This document shows positions 7,473 through 17,697 of a stretch of DNA of 64,000 bases, one piece after another. The notes under the pieces were generated by a model. The model had not been told where the DNA came from, searched no databases, and saw only the letters and a program-made list of their open reading frames with translations. How positions within the stretch are numbered: the stretch's first letter is position 1; each line of letters opens with the position of its first letter. Source of the DNA: Marichromatium purpuratum 984 (GTDB taxonomy: Bacteria; Pseudomonadota; Gammaproteobacteria; Chromatiales; Chromatiaceae). The position numbers and the translations under genes are program-made. The DNA lies in assembly GCF_000224005.2 (NCBI RefSeq), contig NZ_CP007031.1, forward strand, positions 2,943,001 through 3,007,000. Direction: 5' to 3'.

Positions 7473-10025
7473 CTAGAACTTGAACCGCCCGACACGCTCC
7501 TGCTGTTCGGCCGCGAGCTGTGCCAGCTCACTCGCAGCATGGTTGATCTGGGTCGAGCCGGCAGCAATGCTCTCGACCGCCTGGGTGCTGTTGATCAGGT
7601 TGCGATCGACCTCCTGGGAGACGGCCGACTGCTCCTCGGCGGCGCTGGCGATCTGGGTGTTCATATCCTTGATCGCGCTCACCGCCTGGGTGATCTGATC
7701 GAGCGAGTTGCCCGCCTCGGCGGCCATCTCGACACTCTCCTGAGCCTGACTGCGACCCTGCTCCATCACCGTCACCGCCTGTCCGGCACCGGACTGCAAG
7801 CGCTCGATCATCTCCTGGATCTCGGTGGTCGAGGCCTGGGTGCGACTGGCCAGGGTGCGGACCTCGTCGGCGACCACCGCGAAGCCGCGCCCCTGCTCGC
7901 CGGCGCGCGCGGCCTCGATCGCGGCGTTGAGCGCGAGCAGGTTGGTCTGTTCGGCGATGCCGCGAATGACATCGAGCACCTTACCGATCTCCTCGGAGTC
8001 GGCCGAGAGCCGGCCGATCACCCCGGTCGCCTCCTCGACCTGCCGCGACAGCGCCTCGATCGAGCCGACCGCGCGAGCGACCACCTCACGACCGGCGCCC
8101 GCGTCCTGATCGGCCTGGCGCGTCGCCTCGGCCGCCTCGGTCGCATGGCGCGCGACCTCGGCGACGGTGGCGGTCATCTCGTTCATCGCGGTGGCGACCT
8201 GATCGAGTTCGGCCTGCTGACGACGGACCTGCTCGTCGGTCTGCTCACTGGTGGCCGAGAGTTCCTCGGCAGCGGCGGCCAGCCGCTCCCCTCCCCCGGC
8301 GACCTGGGAGACCAGCTCGCGGACCTTGGCCTGGAACAGGTTGAAGGCGACGGCCAGTTCGGCCAGCTCATCCTTGCCGAGGGTCTCGATCTCGCGGGTG
8401 AGGTCGCCCTCGCCCTCGGCGATGTCGCGCATCGTCTCCGAGACACCATGGATCCGGCTGACGATGACCCGCGCCACCAACAGCATCACCCCGACGCCGA
8501 CGGCGATGCACAGCACCGCCACGCCGAGCATCACCGTCGCGGCCCGCTTGGCGCTGGCCTCGGCCTGGTCGGCTGCGGCGGTGACCACGTCCATGGGCAC
8601 GGCCACGCCGACCGACCAGGGGTGCTCGTCCTCGCCGAGGCGGATCGGCACGAAGGCCAGCAGCTCACCGTCCACCTCGCTCACCGTGGTCTTGCCGGCC
8701 TGAATGTCGTCGATGATCCGCGCCGACTCGGGGTGCAGCTCAGAGAAGGGCTTGCCGACCAGATCCGGTCGCCGGCTGGAAGCCACCAGCGTCCCCTCAT
8801 AGGAAACCAGGGCGATCTTGCCCCTGCCCTCATAGAGGGTTGAGGCGACCTCCTCGATCAGGCGCTGCAGATGCGACAGCGCGATATCGACGCTGACCAC
8901 GCCACGGAAGCGATCGTCGCTGGTGATCGGCACCACCACGGAGGTGATCAGTTGCTCACGTCCCTGTATCTCGTAGAGATAGGGATCGATCACCCGCTCC
9001 TTGCCGGTGCGCTTGGGGATCAGGTAATAATCCCCAATCCCCGCCACGTCGTAATCATGCGCCGCCTCGAGCACCAGCTCGCCATTGCGCCCACGCGTCC
9101 AGTAAGGAATGAAGCGACCACTGGCGTCGGTCCCAGAGGTGTTGGCGAATTCGGCATCCATGCCGTCGAAGGCGTTCGGCTCCCAGACGCTGTAGAGACC
9201 GGCGAAGCCGGGGTTGTTCTGCAGCACCGAACGCAGCATCTGGTTGATGTCGTCGCGACTGTAAAAGGACATGTCGTCGGACCAGAGCCCGGAGGCGAGC
9301 ACCCAGCCCCACTCGGGTACCAGACGACCATAGGACAACTTGGGCGTGGTGCCACCCTCACCCGGCCGGGTCCAATCGTAATAGATATAGCCGCCCCCCT
9401 CCGCGCGAGCTTGATCACTGAGCGCGACGAAGAAGTTCTCGTTCCGTCCCATCGCGGTGTTGTAACGCGGATCGTCCATCACCAGCCCCTCGAGCTGGGG
9501 TTGATGAGGGTGCATGAGCATGCGCGGATAGGGCGTTCCCAGATCCTGGATCCACAGATAATTGTCGCCGTCATAGCGCATGCTGCGCACCAGCTCGATG
9601 GCGCGATCCTGGGCCTCGGCCAGCGGCATCTCGCCGCGCTCGGCCGCGCCAACCAGGGGAGCGATCGCCGAAGCGGCCAGATCGGAGACAACCTCCATGC
9701 GCTTGTAGCGTGCACGCAGCCGCGTCCAGTCCGATTCACTCAGTGCCTCGCCCTCTTTGTACGCGGCCGAGGCGAAGGCCTGGGCCAGGCTGCGTACCAC
9801 ACCGAAGGCGCGATCGGCATCGCCCTTGATGATCGCGGCCTGCTCACGCGCGGCGTTGACGATGAAGGCACGACCGTTGTCCAGCGCGTCTTCGCGCTGC
9901 TGCTCGGTCATCTGTTTCATCTGATGCAGGGCGTAGGCGGTAATCCCTCCGCCGAGCACGATCAGTGTCAGCCCCGACCACAGGGCGATCTTGAAGCCAA
10001 TCGAATGTCGATTGAGTAGCGTCAC
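7473..10025 (-). CDS. Methyl-accepting chemotaxis protein with two Cache-type sensor modules
   Basis: An 850-residue chemoreceptor. TM1 at about 12-32 is followed by a large periplasmic region with an sCache_2-like part (signature around [18 protein letters not shown]) and a second Cache-like part ending near residue 450. TM2 lies at about 497-520, then HAMP, then the cytoplasmic signalling hairpin with the conserved tip in [14 protein letters not shown]. It ends in VGRFKF without a CheR-docking pentapeptide. Translation probably starts at GTG 10025, preceded by GGAG. Ligand is unknown; Cache receptors typically sense small organic acids or amino acids. It is monocistronic with a hairpin after the stop. 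Confidence 0.93.
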   Translation of the reverse strand: MTLLNRHSIGFKIALWSGLTLIVLGGGITAYALHQMKQMTEQQREDALDNGRAFIVNAAREQAAIIKGDADRAFGVVRSLAQAFASAAYKEGEALSESDWTRLRARYKRMEVVSDLAASAIAPLVGAAERGEMPLAEAQDRAIELVRSMRYDGDNYLWIQDLGTPYPRMLMHPHQPQLEGLVMDDPRYNTAMGRNENFFVALSDQARAEGGGYIYYDWTRPGEGGTTPKLSYGRLVPEWGWVLASGLWSDDMSFYSRDDINQMLRSVLQNNPGFAGLYSVWEPNAFDGMDAEFANTSGTDASGRFIPYWTRGRNGELVLEAAHDYDVAGIGDYYLIPKRTGKERVIDPYLYEIQGREQLITSVVVPITSDDRFRGVVSVDIALSHLQRLIEEVASTLYEGRGKIALVSYEGTLVASSRRPDLVGKPFSELHPESARIIDDIQAGKTTVSEVDGELLAFVPIRLGEDEHPWSVGVAVPMDVVTAAADQAEASAKRAATVMLGVAVLCIAVGVGVMLLVARVIVSRIHGVSETMRDIAEGEGDLTREIETLGKDELAELAVAFNLFQAKVRELVSQVAGGGERLAAAAEELSATSEQTDEQVRRQQAELDQVATAMNEMTATVAEVARHATEAAEATRQADQDAGAGREVVARAVGSIEALSRQVEEATGVIGRLSADSEEIGKVLDVIRGIAEQTNLLALNAAIEAARAGEQGRGFAVVADEVRTLASRTQASTTEIQEMIERLQSGAGQAVTVMEQGRSQAQESVEMAAEAGNSLDQITQAVSAIKDMNTQIASAAEEQSAVSQEVDRNLINSTQAVESIAAGSTQINHAASELAQLAAEQQERVGRFKF

Positions 10026-10438
10026 ACTAATATCTCCTCACTTCACTGTCGGACGCTCGCGCCTGCGTTGACACGTCCCCCCGGACCGCTCGTCGCATCC
10101 AGCGCGAACCCGGGCAAGAGATCAGCCTTTTCCGCGCCAGTCCATGTCGAGTGACAGACAGTGTGTGTCAGATCAAGCTTTTTGATGAAAGCGGCTCAAG
10201 TCCGTCATGCGAATCGCAGCCGCTGGCGGGAGACCGATCAGCAAGCCCGACGGCACGATACCATCAACTCGCACGCGCGCGCGTTGGAGCAACCGCCACC
10301 AGACATCGCAAGACCGGCATCGCGACGACGCTCTCGACACACAGCCTCAACGCACCATCGACCACCTTGGCGAGTCGTCAAGCCGTCCCCATCCACTGCT
10401 CCAGACAGGCCCGCCCAATGTCCCGCCAGGATCTCACC
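10026..10438. other. Intergenic region between divergent chemoreceptor and solute-binding genes
   Basis: About 410 bp without a convincing gene. It includes the GGAG ribosome site of the chemoreceptor near 10035 and a small inverted repeat (ATCAA/TTGAT around 10173-10188). A long open frame running into the solute-binding gene lacks a start signal and has no recognisable protein similarity before 10439. Confidence 0.5.
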
Positions 10439-11263
10439 ATGCGCCAACCCAACCCCGCCTCTCTCGCCCGGCACAGGCTCATCGCACGCCTCATACAGGT
10501 GACAGCGCTGATGCTGCTGTGCGGCGCGGCCACCCTGGCCCAGCCGGCCAGGGCGACGACCGAAACCCCACCGCTCAACGTGATCTGTGACCTCTGGGCG
10601 CCCTACCAGATGGTCGTCGACGGCAGGCTCGACGGCTTCAGCACCCAGGTGGTGCGCCGCATCTTCGAGCGGCTCGACGTGGCCGTCCGCGAGACCCGGA
10701 TCTACCCCTGGAAGCGCGCCATCATCATGCTCGAACGCGGTGCCGCCGATGCGCTCTTCTCGGCCAATCACACCGACGCGCGCGACGAATTCGCCCTCTA
10801 TCCCGGACAACCGCTGGTGGAAAGCCCCTGGGAACTCTGGACCTCCCGCGAGTTGGCGGCGACCTACCAGGGACTCGACGACCTGCGAGGGCGCAAGGTC
10901 GGCGTGGTCCGCGGCTACAGCTACACGCCGGAGTTCTGGGCATTCGTCGAGCGCCACCGGGTCTACGAGGCGGCCGAGAGCGACGAGCAGAACTTCCGCA
11001 AGCTCCAGGCCGGGCGGCTCGACTTCGTGATCGCCGAGCACGGCAACGCCCACCACATCATTGAGCAACTGGGGATGCTCGACAGTGTCGAGCCGATCAC
11101 CGCTCACCCGATCAAGACCGACGGGCTTTACATCATCTTCAGCAAGGCGCGCGTCTCTCCCGAACTGGTCGAGCGTTTCTCCGTCGAACTCGACCGTTTC
11201 AAGCAAGAACCTGAGTACCAGCAACTCCTGCGGGACTATCTCGGCAAGGGCCAGACACACTGA
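10439..11263 (+). CDS. Periplasmic solute-binding protein, family 3 type
   Basis: A 274-residue protein with an N-terminal signal peptide (about residues 1-35, cleavage probably near ARATTE) followed by a family-3 substrate-binding fold: LNVICDLWAPYQM, DGFSTQVVRRIFERL, and a second lobe with LRGRKVGVVRGYSYTPEF. AGGA lies 8 bp before ATG 10439, so this start was preferred to 10418. There are no permease or ATPase genes nearby, so it is an orphan binding protein, perhaps acting with the adjacent chemoreceptor or a distant transporter. Such stand-alone proteins are common and often annotated as amino-acid binding. Confidence 0.8.
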   Translation: MRQPNPASLARHRLIARLIQVTALMLLCGAATLAQPARATTETPPLNVICDLWAPYQMVVDGRLDGFSTQVVRRIFERLDVAVRETRIYPWKRAIIMLERGAADALFSANHTDARDEFALYPGQPLVESPWELWTSRELAATYQGLDDLRGRKVGVVRGYSYTPEFWAFVERHRVYEAAESDEQNFRKLQAGRLDFVIAEHGNAHHIIEQLGMLDSVEPITAHPIKTDGLYIIFSKARVSPELVERFSVELDRFKQEPEYQQLLRDYLGKGQTH

Positions 11264-11318
11264 GCGAGGCATGTGGGGGTTGACATCCAGCACGCGAGAG
11301 ACTAGCGTTATCGCAAAC

Positions 11319-11337
11319 GATAACGATTGTCATTTGT
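11319..11337 (+). promoter_or_regulatory. Fur box upstream of hemP
   Basis: GATAACGATTGTCATTTGT matches the 19-bp Fur consensus at about 13 positions and lies 37 bp before the hemP start. It implies iron-repressed expression of the haem-use genes downstream. Confidence 0.7.
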
Positions 11338-11373
11338 AAGACTTCACCAACGCGAGACTGGAGACCGAGCGCC

Positions 11374-11565
11374 GTGACCATGCCATCCGTTCCCTCGACA
11401 GACAGCCACCGCCAGGGCCACATCTGCCGCAAGAGCCCGCCGCAGATGCGCAGTATCGACAGCCGTACCCTGCTCGGTGGTCAACACCTGCTGCTCATCG
11501 ACCATGCCGGTGAGCGCTACTTCCTCAGGATGACTCGCAACAACAAGCTGATCCTGACCAAATAG
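11374..11565 (+). CDS. hemP: Hemin uptake protein HemP
   Basis: A 63-residue basic protein with the conserved HemP core: SIDSRTLLGGQHLLLIDHAGERYFLR followed by MTRNNKLILTK at the C-terminus. HemP/HmuP proteins are small regulators or accessory factors of haem uptake. The frame opens with GTG at 11374 after GGAG; an ATG two codons later is also possible. A Fur box lies just upstream and a HemS-like gene follows within 1 kb, so it heads an iron-regulated haem cluster. No haem receptor or ABC transporter is in this stretch. Confidence 0.88.
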   Translation: MTMPSVPSTDSHRQGHICRKSPPQMRSIDSRTLLGGQHLLLIDHAGERYFLRMTRNNKLILTK

Positions 11566-11857
11566 TCCCGGCCGGCGCGGCGCCGACTCTGGCCCCCACA
11601 GCCAGTCCCGTTCGCCGCGCGGCCCCGCCGACAGGACCAGGAACATACAGATTCCCGACATGGACATCGCCACACCAGAACCCGCGTCAACCGGGGCGGC
11701 AACGCCACCCCGGACACCCCCGCCAGCCCTGACCCAGGGGCATCGCTGCGCCGCACGGATGCGGCACCCTGTCGACACCTCCCCAGCGGCACGCGAACAC
11801 CCTCGCCCCACCGCTACCGAGAGCGTGTCTCCGATGACGACCTCAGAGGTACAGGAC

Positions 11858-12127
11858 ATGCAGGACATCACCGACCAACTCGCCGCCCAGGATCTCTCCC
11901 GACTCGCGCCCGGCGAGCTGGAATCGCGATTGCGCGAACTCATCCGTCGCTATGCGCGCGAAGGCTCGACGCGCCATGCCCGGGCCGTGATCCAGCACAT
12001 CGAAGCCCTCTATCTGCACCCTGCCGGCAGCCGCGATCCCGACCAACAGAGCCATCTGCGCCGCTTCGCCCGGCACTGGCGCTGGCTGGCCGAGCAGCGT
12101 ACCGGCACCCTGGCGCATAGCCACTGA
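11858..12127 (+). CDS. Small uncharacterised protein in the haem cluster
   Basis: An 89-residue helical protein rich in Arg, His and Leu. ATG 11858 is preceded by AGAGGT at good spacing; an in-frame ATG at 11834 is an alternative. The segment 11566-11857 also stays open in this frame but is Pro/Thr-rich and probably untranslated. It sits between hemP and the HemS-like gene and is probably part of the same iron-responsive transcript. Several His residues (in RHARAVIQHIEALYLH) could bind haem or metal, which is speculation. No family is recognised. Confidence 0.55.
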   Translation: MQDITDQLAAQDLSRLAPGELESRLRELIRRYAREGSTRHARAVIQHIEALYLHPAGSRDPDQQSHLRRFARHWRWLAEQRTGTLAHSH

Positions 12128-12280
12128 ACGACCACCACCGTCGCCCGCGACCTCCGGGCACGAAACCAGGCCGCGCCAGCCCGCCGACGCCCGCCAGCCG
12201 CACCTTCCCGGCCAGTGATACCCGCGCCCTGTCCGCGCCCGGACACGGACCGCCTCCAGCCTGATCGACAGGAGCCGCAG

Positions 12281-13177
12281 ATGCACGCCAACGCCACCCG
12301 CCCCGCCACCTTCGCCTCGGTCATTCCACTGCACCCGGGCACACCGCCAGCACGGCGAACCTGGCCCGAACTACTCTGGGACCTGGGGTGTCTCGAGCAG
12401 CTGTGGATCGAAACCGAGCTGCCCGGCGTGCGGCTGACCCAACAGGCGCGGCTACAGGGCATCCGAGTGCGTGATCATTACGCCTGGCTGGAAGGACGCG
12501 GTTTCGCCCTGCACGGCTTCCTCGCGCATTGGCAACGCCTGCGCGCCCAACCGCGCGGGCTGCGCATCGAGGACGCCAGCGGCAGCGCGCTGCTCGAACT
12601 CTCGCTCGCGCGCGATGCCAGCGACTTCGCCCTGCGCACCCTCCTCCACACCCACGCCACCGTGACGGATGAGCGACCGCACGCGTCGAGTCCCGGCCGC
12701 CTGCACACGTCGCCGTCCACCTGGCAAGGCCCGGAAGATCCGGCCATCCGGCACGACCTGGCCGAGGCCTGCGGCTGGTTGAGGCTCCACCCGCCCCGGC
12801 TGCGCGATCACGGCCGGCTCACCTTGGTCGATCACGAGCTGGTCGGGTGTCTGTTCGAGGCCCTCGCCGACCAGGGGCGCGCACTGCGCGTGCTCACCGG
12901 CACCCGCGGCGTCGCCCAGCGCTTCAGCGGCGTCTTCCATACCCATCACCGCCGCTCCGGCCCCTGGCTGCAACTCATCGGCGACGGCGCGCGGATGCGT
13001 CTCGACACCGCGGCGGTCGACAGCGCCTGGGTGTTCCAGCGCACCGGCACCTCCAGGCGCCAGCTACGCCTGTATGACGACAGCGGTCGCGCACTGGCGA
13101 TCATCGAGGATCATCCGGCACTCGACGGCAGCGAGGACCCGATCTGGCGCACCTTGATCAACGCGCTCTCGGACTGA
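12281..13177 (+). CDS. Divergent HemS/HmuS-like hemin-degrading or haem-trafficking protein
   Basis: A 298-residue protein with two related halves, as in HemS/ChuS. The second half is clearest: LTGTRGVAQRFSGVFHTHH, then SGPWLQLIGDGARMRLD, then VDSAWVFQRTGT and LRLYDDSGRALAII, which follow the order of the HemS C-terminal repeat (GNRGC, GPWLNVLD, AWVVRKPT, LELFD). The first half has the weaker counterpart GFLAHWQRL and LRIEDASGSALLELSLARDASD. It is shorter than typical HemS (about 345 residues). AGGAG lies 6-7 bp before ATG 12281. The hemP and Fur-box context supports a role in cytoplasmic haem iron release. Confidence 0.68.
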   Translation: MHANATRPATFASVIPLHPGTPPARRTWPELLWDLGCLEQLWIETELPGVRLTQQARLQGIRVRDHYAWLEGRGFALHGFLAHWQRLRAQPRGLRIEDASGSALLELSLARDASDFALRTLLHTHATVTDERPHASSPGRLHTSPSTWQGPEDPAIRHDLAEACGWLRLHPPRLRDHGRLTLVDHELVGCLFEALADQGRALRVLTGTRGVAQRFSGVFHTHHRRSGPWLQLIGDGARMRLDTAAVDSAWVFQRTGTSRRQLRLYDDSGRALAIIEDHPALDGSEDPIWRTLINALSD

Positions 13178-13242
13178 CTGAAAACACATAACGTGTTAAC
13201 TTGTTGGCGCGCCACCCCGGCCGACAACAGGAGCACACCACC

Positions 13243-14640
13243 ATGTCGACACCGATCCGTCTCGAGGCGTTGCGCGAGGAGTACACCCAGCTCTTCAACA
13301 GCTGTACGACCGTCCCGGATCACGCCGGCGCCGTCGCACGATTGGTCACGCGTATCCTCGCCCAGCAGGAGCGCTATCGCGCGCTCGGCGCCATCGCCGC
13401 GGTCCCCTGGCCGGTGATCGCCGTCATCCACGCGCTCGAGTCCGGGCTGCGCTTCGACCGTCATCTGCACAACGGCGACCCGCTGCACGCCCGCACCCGT
13501 CGCGTCCCCGCCGGTCGACCACCAGGCGAGCCGCCGTTCAGCTGGGAGCGCTCGGCGCTCGACGCGTTGCACCTGAGCGGGCTTGCCGGCTGGCACGACT
13601 GGGGACTGGCCGGCACCCTGTTCCGGCTCGAGGCCTACAACGGCTGGGGCTATCGCAAGTACCACCCGGAGGTGCGATCGCCCTACCTGTGGTCCTTCTC
13701 GGGGCACTACGGCAAGGGCAAATATGCCGCCGACGGCCGCTTCGACCCCGAGCTGGTCTCGCGCCAGTGCGGCGCAGCGACCCTCCTCAAGGCGCTCGAG
13801 ACGCACGGCGTCGAGGTCTTCGACGAGCCGGCGACGGCGGAGACGACCGGCGCGCCCGCCACACTCGACTACCCCGGAGTGATGCTGCGCCAGGGCGTGC
13901 GCGACAGCGCGCTGGTGCGCCGGGTACAGACGCGACTCAATGTCCTCGGCTGCGCGACTCCGGCACTGGTGATCGATGGCGACTTCGGCAGCAAGACCGA
14001 AGCGGCGTTGCGACTGTTCCAGGCACGCAGCGAGGACCCGCGCGGCGAGCCGCTGGTGGTCGACGGCATCCTCGGGCCGCTGACCTGGGCGGCGCTGTTC
14101 GGCGCCGAGCCGCCCCGCAGGCGCGCCGCCGACAGGCTGCTGACCAAGGTGCTGGAGATCGCCCGCGGCGAGATCGGGGTGCGCGAGGAACCATTGGGGT
14201 CGAATCGCGGCCCCCGGGTCGAGGCCTATCTCGCCAGCACCGGACTCGACGGCGGCCACCCCTGGTGCGCGGCCTTCGTCCACTGGTGCTTCGCCGAGGC
14301 CGCGCACGGCCTCGGCATCGACAACCCCTGCATCAACACCGCCGGGGTGCTCGATCACTGGAACCGGGCCGGACACGAGGGGGTGCGCCGCATCACCCAG
14401 GCCGAGGCGAGCGCCGACCCGGCACGGGTCCAGCCCGGCGCGATCTTCGTGATCGACACCGGCGACCCCGGCGGCGCCGGTCACACCGGATTGGTCGAGC
14501 GCATCGAGGGCGTGCGGCTGGTGACCATCGAGGGCAACACCAATGTCGCCGGCGGGCGCGAGATCGGCGTGCTGCGCCGACACGGCCGCAAGATCAACAG
14601 CATCAACAAGGGCTTCATCGACTACGCCAACAACGGCTGA
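13243..14640 (+). CDS. Peptidoglycan-acting protein: lysozyme-like, PG-binding and CHAP-like amidase domains
   Basis: A 465-residue protein with three parts. Residues about 40-190 form a lysozyme-like module seen in phage and bacterial wall-lytic proteins (VIAVIHALESGLRFD, HNGDPL, PPFSWERSALDAL, LEAYNGWGYR, SPYLWSF). Residues about 210-290 form a peptidoglycan-binding domain (IDGDFGSKTEAALRLFQ, VDGILGPLTWAALF). The C-terminal 165 residues look CHAP-like, with HPWCAAFVHWCFAEA containing the candidate catalytic Cys, and GHTGLVERIEGVRLVTIEGN giving the His. No signal peptide is evident. It stands alone; it could be a domesticated phage lysin. Confidence 0.75.
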   Translation: MSTPIRLEALREEYTQLFNSCTTVPDHAGAVARLVTRILAQQERYRALGAIAAVPWPVIAVIHALESGLRFDRHLHNGDPLHARTRRVPAGRPPGEPPFSWERSALDALHLSGLAGWHDWGLAGTLFRLEAYNGWGYRKYHPEVRSPYLWSFSGHYGKGKYAADGRFDPELVSRQCGAATLLKALETHGVEVFDEPATAETTGAPATLDYPGVMLRQGVRDSALVRRVQTRLNVLGCATPALVIDGDFGSKTEAALRLFQARSEDPRGEPLVVDGILGPLTWAALFGAEPPRRRAADRLLTKVLEIARGEIGVREEPLGSNRGPRVEAYLASTGLDGGHPWCAAFVHWCFAEAAHGLGIDNPCINTAGVLDHWNRAGHEGVRRITQAEASADPARVQPGAIFVIDTGDPGGAGHTGLVERIEGVRLVTIEGNTNVAGGREIGVLRRHGRKINSINKGFIDYANNG

Positions 14641-14646
14641 GCGCGC

Positions 14647-15999
14647 TCAGTCGGGCTCCGCCACCGACTCGACCCGGGCGGTGAAGCGCCCACCGCTCAC
14701 CCGCACCCCGACCCGCTGCCCCGGGGCGAGCACACTCGGATCGCGCACCGGGGCGCCGCCCGGCGGCTGGGTGACCAGAGCATAGCCACGCGCCAGGGTC
14801 GCCAGCGGACCGCGCGCGTCCAACCCGGCGACCGCGCGCGCCAGTCGCGCGCGCTGGCGCTCGAGCTGCGCCGCCTGCCCCTGATGCAGCCGCCGCTCCA
14901 GGGCCGCCAACCGTACCCGCGCCGGCGTCAGGCGCCGCCCCGGATGACAGCGCTCGAGACGATTGGCGAGCGCGTCCAGACGCTGCGTCTCGTGCCGCAA
15001 CCGCACCGCCAGCGCCGCGCGCAGCCGCGCCTCCAGACGATCGAGCTGCTGGGCGCGCTGTTCGAGCCGGGCGCGCGGGTGGAGCAGCCGCAACCCACGC
15101 TCCAGCCCCTGCACCCGCCGCCGTTCGGTCTCAATGCGTTGGCGCAACGCCAGCGCCAGCCGACCCTCGAGCCGATCGAGCCGGGCGAGCAGCGGCTCGC
15201 GTGCCGGGGCGACCAGCTCGGCCGCTGCCGAGGGCGTGGGCGCGCGCCGATCGGCGACCAAATCGACGATGCTGAGGTCGGTCTCGTGCCCCACCCCGCT
15301 CACCACCGGGATCGACGAGGCGGCGACGGCGCGCGCCAGGGTCTCGTCGTTGAACGCCTCCAGGTCCTCGCGCGCGCCGCCGCCACGGGCGAGGATCAGC
15401 GCGTCGCACTCGGCACGGGCATTGGCCTGCGCCAGCGCCGCGAGCAGCGAGGCCGCGGCACCCTCGCCCTGCACCTGGGCCGGGTAGATCAGTACCGCCA
15501 GCCCCGGCTGACGCCGTCGCAGCACCACCAGCAGATCGTGCAGCGCCGCCCCGCTCGGCGAGGTGATCAGCCCGACCTGACACGGAAAAGCCGGCGGCGC
15601 GCGCTTGCGCTCGGGCGCGCACAGGCCCTCGGCCTCGAGCCGCGCGGCCAGGCGCTCGAAGGCCAACCGCGCGGCGCCCTCGCCGTCGGCCTCGACCGAC
15701 TCGACGATGAGCTGGAAGTCACCGCGCGGCTCGTAGAGCCCGACACGCGCGCGCACCACCACCTGCTGACCATTGGCCGGACGCATCGCGAGCGACCGCC
15801 CGCGGCCGCGGAACAGCGCGCAGCGCACCGCCGCGCCGCTGTCCTTGAGAGTGAAATAGAGATGTCCCGAGGCCGGCGCGGCGAGATTCGAGACCTCGCC
15901 ACGCACTCGCAGCGGAGGGAAGGCGCCGTCGAGCACCGCGCGCACCTCGCGATTGAGTCGCGAAACCGTATAGACCTCGGGATCGAACACTGCAGACAT
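14647..15999 (-). CDS. xseA: Exodeoxyribonuclease VII large subunit
   Basis: A 450-residue protein with an N-terminal OB fold (VYTVSRLNREVRAVLDGAFPPLRVRGEVSN, HLYFTLKDSGAAVRC) and the XseA catalytic core (VGLITSPSGAALHDLLVVLRRR, LILARGGGAREDLEAFNDE, PVVSGVGHETD, DRRAPTPSAAAELV), then a coiled-coil rich in Arg and Leu and a C-terminal YALVTQPPGGAPVRD. With XseB it degrades single-stranded DNA. ATG 15999 was chosen; TTG 16002 is adjacent. It is divergent from guaB, as in many gammaproteobacteria. Confidence 0.95.
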   Translation of the reverse strand: MSAVFDPEVYTVSRLNREVRAVLDGAFPPLRVRGEVSNLAAPASGHLYFTLKDSGAAVRCALFRGRGRSLAMRPANGQQVVVRARVGLYEPRGDFQLIVESVEADGEGAARLAFERLAARLEAEGLCAPERKRAPPAFPCQVGLITSPSGAALHDLLVVLRRRQPGLAVLIYPAQVQGEGAAASLLAALAQANARAECDALILARGGGAREDLEAFNDETLARAVAASSIPVVSGVGHETDLSIVDLVADRRAPTPSAAAELVAPAREPLLARLDRLEGRLALALRQRIETERRRVQGLERGLRLLHPRARLEQRAQQLDRLEARLRAALAVRLRHETQRLDALANRLERCHPGRRLTPARVRLAALERRLHQGQAAQLERQRARLARAVAGLDARGPLATLARGYALVTQPPGGAPVRDPSVLAPGQRVGVRVSGGRFTARVESVAEPD

Positions 16000-16032
16000 C
16001 AATCAAACCCCACGACCAAGGGAAAACGCTAG

Positions 16033-16061
16033 TTTACAAAAACAAATATAAGTTTTATAAT
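16033..16061 (+). promoter_or_regulatory. Sigma-70-type promoter of guaB
   Basis: TTTACA (16033-16038), a 17-bp spacer and TATAAT (16056-16061) form a near-consensus promoter in the AT-rich xseA/guaB divergent spacer, about 50 bp before the guaB start. Confidence 0.75.
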
Positions 16062-16107
16062 TTCAGGTTACCTTCCACCCTGCGCCATCCCCGGAGCCCT
16101 TTCACCC

Positions 16108-17574
16108 ATGCGTCTGATCCAGGAAGCCCTTACCTTCGATGACGTCCTCCTCGTCCCGGCTCACTCCACCGTGATCCCGAGTGAGGTCGACTTCCAGACC
16201 AAGCTCACCCGCGAGATCGAGTTGCGCATCCCGTTGGTGTCGGCGGCCATGGATACGGTGACCGAGGCACGGCTGGCGATCTCGATGGCGCTCGAGGGCG
16301 GCATCGGCATCATCCACAAGAACATGACCATCGAGCACCAGGCCCGCGAGGTACTGACGGTCAAGAAGTACGAGAGCGGCATCATCCGCAACCCGATCAC
16401 CGTCTCGCCGCACCTGAGCATCGGCGAGGTGGTGCAGATCACCCACGCCAACAACATCTCCGGCGTGCCGGTCACCGACAACGGCGAGCTGGTCGGCATC
16501 GTCACCGGTCGCGACCTGCGCTTCGAGAAGCGGATGGACGCCCCGGTCTCGGCCATCATGACCCCCAAGGAGCGACTGGTCACGGTGCGCGAGGGCGCCG
16601 ACCGTCAGGATGTCATGAACCTGCTGCACAAGCACCGCATCGAGAAGGTACTGGTGGTCAACGACCGCTTCGAGCTGCGCGGCCTGATCACCGTCAAGGA
16701 CATCCAGAAGGCCAAGGACTTCCCCAAGGCCTCGCGTGACAGCCAGGGCCGGCTGCGCTGCGGCGCCGCCGTCGGCGTCGGCAAGGGCACCGAGGAGCGG
16801 GTCGCGGCGCTGGTCGAGGCCGGCGTCGACGTGGTGGTGGTCGACACCGCCCACGGCCACTCCAAGGGCGTGCTCGACCGGGTGCGCTGGGTCAAGCAGC
16901 ACTACCCCGACGTGCAGGTGATCGGCGGCAACATCGCCACCGCCGAGGCGGCGCGCGCGCTGGTCGAGGCCGGCGCCGACGCGGTCAAGGTCGGCATCGG
17001 CCCGGGCTCGATCTGCACCACCCGCATCGTCGCCGGTGTCGGCGTGCCGCAGATCACCGCAGTGGCCAATGTCACCGAAGAACTCAAGGACAGCGGCGTG
17101 CCGGTGATCGCCGACGGCGGCCTGCGCTTCTCCGGCGACGTCGCCAAGGTGATCGCCGCCGGCGCCAACAGCGTGATGATCGGCGGCATGTTCGCCGGTA
17201 CCGACGAGGCACCGGGCGAGGTCGAGATCTACCAGGGTCGCTCCTACAAGTCGTATCGCGGCATGGGCTCGCTCGGCGCCATGGGCGCCACCGAGGGCTC
17301 CAGCGATCGCTACTTCCAGGAGAACACCGACAAGGAGAAGCTGGTGCCCGAGGGCATCGAGGGCCGCGTCCCCTACAAGGGCAGCCTGCGCAACGTGGTC
17401 CACCAGCTCGTCGGCGGTCTCGGCTCGAGCATGGGCTACACCGGCTGCGCCACCATCGACGAGATGCGCACCAAGCCGCAGTTCGTGCGGGTGAGCGCCG
17501 CGGGCATGCGTGAGTCGCACGTCCACGACGTGCAGATCACCAAGGAAGCGCCCAACTACCGCATCGACAACTAA
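16108..17574 (+). CDS. guaB: Inosine-5'-monophosphate dehydrogenase
   Basis: A 488-residue enzyme of full length that oxidises IMP to XMP with NAD+, the committed step of guanine nucleotide synthesis. N-terminal [19 protein letters not shown] is diagnostic; two CBS domains lie at about residues 92-200; the catalytic loop [11 protein letters not shown] contains the active-site Cys, and [13 protein letters not shown] is the flap region. It is cotranscribed with guaA, separated by a 123-bp gap with a strong hairpin. Confidence 0.97.
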   Translation: MRLIQEALTFDDVLLVPAHSTVIPSEVDFQTKLTREIELRIPLVSAAMDTVTEARLAISMALEGGIGIIHKNMTIEHQAREVLTVKKYESGIIRNPITVSPHLSIGEVVQITHANNISGVPVTDNGELVGIVTGRDLRFEKRMDAPVSAIMTPKERLVTVREGADRQDVMNLLHKHRIEKVLVVNDRFELRGLITVKDIQKAKDFPKASRDSQGRLRCGAAVGVGKGTEERVAALVEAGVDVVVVDTAHGHSKGVLDRVRWVKQHYPDVQVIGGNIATAEAARALVEAGADAVKVGIGPGSICTTRIVAGVGVPQITAVANVTEELKDSGVPVIADGGLRFSGDVAKVIAAGANSVMIGGMFAGTDEAPGEVEIYQGRSYKSYRGMGSLGAMGATEGSSDRYFQENTDKEKLVPEGIEGRVPYKGSLRNVVHQLVGGLGSSMGYTGCATIDEMRTKPQFVRVSAAGMRESHVHDVQITKEAPNYRIDN

Positions 17575-17578
17575 GCCC

Positions 17579-17606
17579 CATCGCGGCGCCCGAGGGCGCC
17601 GCGATG
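17579..17606 (+). terminator. Perfect 12-bp hairpin between guaB and guaA
   Basis: CATCGCGGCGCC (17579-17590) pairs perfectly with GGCGCCGCGATG (17595-17606) over a 4-base CGAG loop, 5 bp after the guaB stop. No T-run follows, so it is more likely an mRNA processing or attenuation element than a full terminator. Confidence 0.6.
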
Positions 17607-17697
17607 CGCTTTGCGCCGATGCTCCGGGCGCGGTCGGGTCGGTCGGACCCGCGCGGCGGCGACCGGGGTGGCGCCAACCCCTAGCAGCAGATCACCA

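Noticed and set aside
16102-17526. 474-codon frame opposite guaB
   Set aside because: Exact antisense shadow of a full-length conserved gene; His/Ala/Asp repeats with no family features.
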